This document shows, piece after piece, positions 6,320-6,443 of a stretch of 6,443 nucleotides of DNA (position 1 is the first letter of the stretch; every line of letters starts with the position of its first letter). The stretch covers positions 1 to 6,443 of the forward strand of contig CAYQPF010000224.1 of the NCBI GenBank assembly GCA_964419225.1, given 5' to 3'. Origin of the DNA: CAYQPF01 sp964419225. Its GTDB lineage: Bacteria; Cloacimonadota; Cloacimonadia; Cloacimonadales; CAYQPF01. The notes beneath the pieces were generated by a model that saw nothing but the letters and a program-made list of their open reading frames with translations, ran no database searches and had not been told where the DNA came from. Both the position numbers and the translations under genes were made by a program.

Positions 6320-6391
6320 CGGAACGGTTTCGAACAGTTCCCTACTTCTAATCCTATAATCTAATAATCCTAAGAATCCTAATTCAGATAA
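6320..6391 (-). repeat. REP-like composite repeat, downstream copy
   Basis: GGAAC/GTTCC (6321-6325 and 6337-6341) encloses a second short stem GTT/AAC, then CTAC (6342-6345). A tail of AATCCTATA, AATCCTAAG and AATCCTAAT units at 9-base spacing ends in TTCAGATAA. It matches 3715-3787 with about 60 of 73 positions identical and is in direct orientation to it. Confidence 0.75.
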
Positions 6392-6443
6392 ACCCGAACT
6401 GTGCAGTAGAATCTTCACAATCTGGCTGAAGCTAATGAATTTG

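Larger units (their letters stand above)
6029..6391. repeat. Array of nine different palindromes downstream of the PARIS-like pair
   Basis: No gene is present. Nine inverted repeats, all different in sequence, follow one another, centred near 6048, 6087, 6115, 6144, 6172, 6212, 6252, 6298 and 6331. Centre spacing is about 28 bases in the middle group and mostly 32-46 elsewhere. The region up to about 6260 is visibly richer in G and C than the genes. The last four are GTAG-headed REP-type elements. I infer a hotspot of REP accumulation that may also end transcription. Confidence 0.7.

Noticed and set aside
6029..6391. CRISPR array
   Set aside because: The palindromes differ in sequence from one another, so there is no constant repeat with variable spacers, and no cas gene is present.
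6406..6431. Possible plus-strand REP: GTAG at 6406-6409 followed by CTTCA/TGAAG
   Set aside because: Only a 5-bp stem with a nine-base loop, set three bases off the GTAG; weak and in the opposite orientation to the clear elements.

Overview
The window is an AT-rich piece of bacterial chromosome. All five genes I accept are on the plus strand. The best lineage guess is an uncultured FCB-type bacterium, most likely Cloacimonadota (formerly Cloacimonetes). This rests on a large exported-type protein with 'WEQGYKIDRK' fibronectin-III repeats joined to a sulfatase-modifying-factor (FGE/SUMF) domain, and on intergenic repeats built from AATCCTAAT units. The assignment is an inference from sequence style; no marker gene is present.

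Layout. (1) Positions 2-1531 hold the 3' part of a modular surface protein: one partial and two complete FnIII-like repeats, then an FGE-sulfatase-like domain that has lost one of the two cysteines of true formylglycine-generating enzymes. (2) Positions 1633-2424 encode a full-length DUF2971 protein. (3) Positions 2520-3599 encode a LEM-3-like GIY-YIG nuclease with a tandemly duplicated C-terminal module. (4) Positions 3600-3933 are non-coding and hold a REP-like composite repeat and a candidate promoter. (5) Positions 3934-5205 and 5189-6028 are an overlapping gene pair: an ABC/AAA15-type ATPase and a DUF4435 TOPRIM-fold protein. This is the gene order and domain make-up of the PARIS anti-phage system (AriA plus AriB). 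(6) Positions 6029-6391 are a dense chain of nine different palindromes, the last four headed by GTAG on the minus strand, as in REP elements. The final ~50 bases show nothing I can support.

How the genes may work together. By homology to PARIS, the ATPase would hold the DUF4435 nuclease inactive and release it when it senses a phage anti-restriction protein. The released toxin would then stop translation and abort infection. The DUF2971 and GIY-YIG genes just upstream are accessory-type genes, so 1.6-6.0 kb reads as a small defence or accessory island bordered by repeats. Whether those two genes are functionally linked to the PARIS-like pair is not shown by the sequence: gaps of 95-334 bases separate them and the pair has its own candidate promoter.
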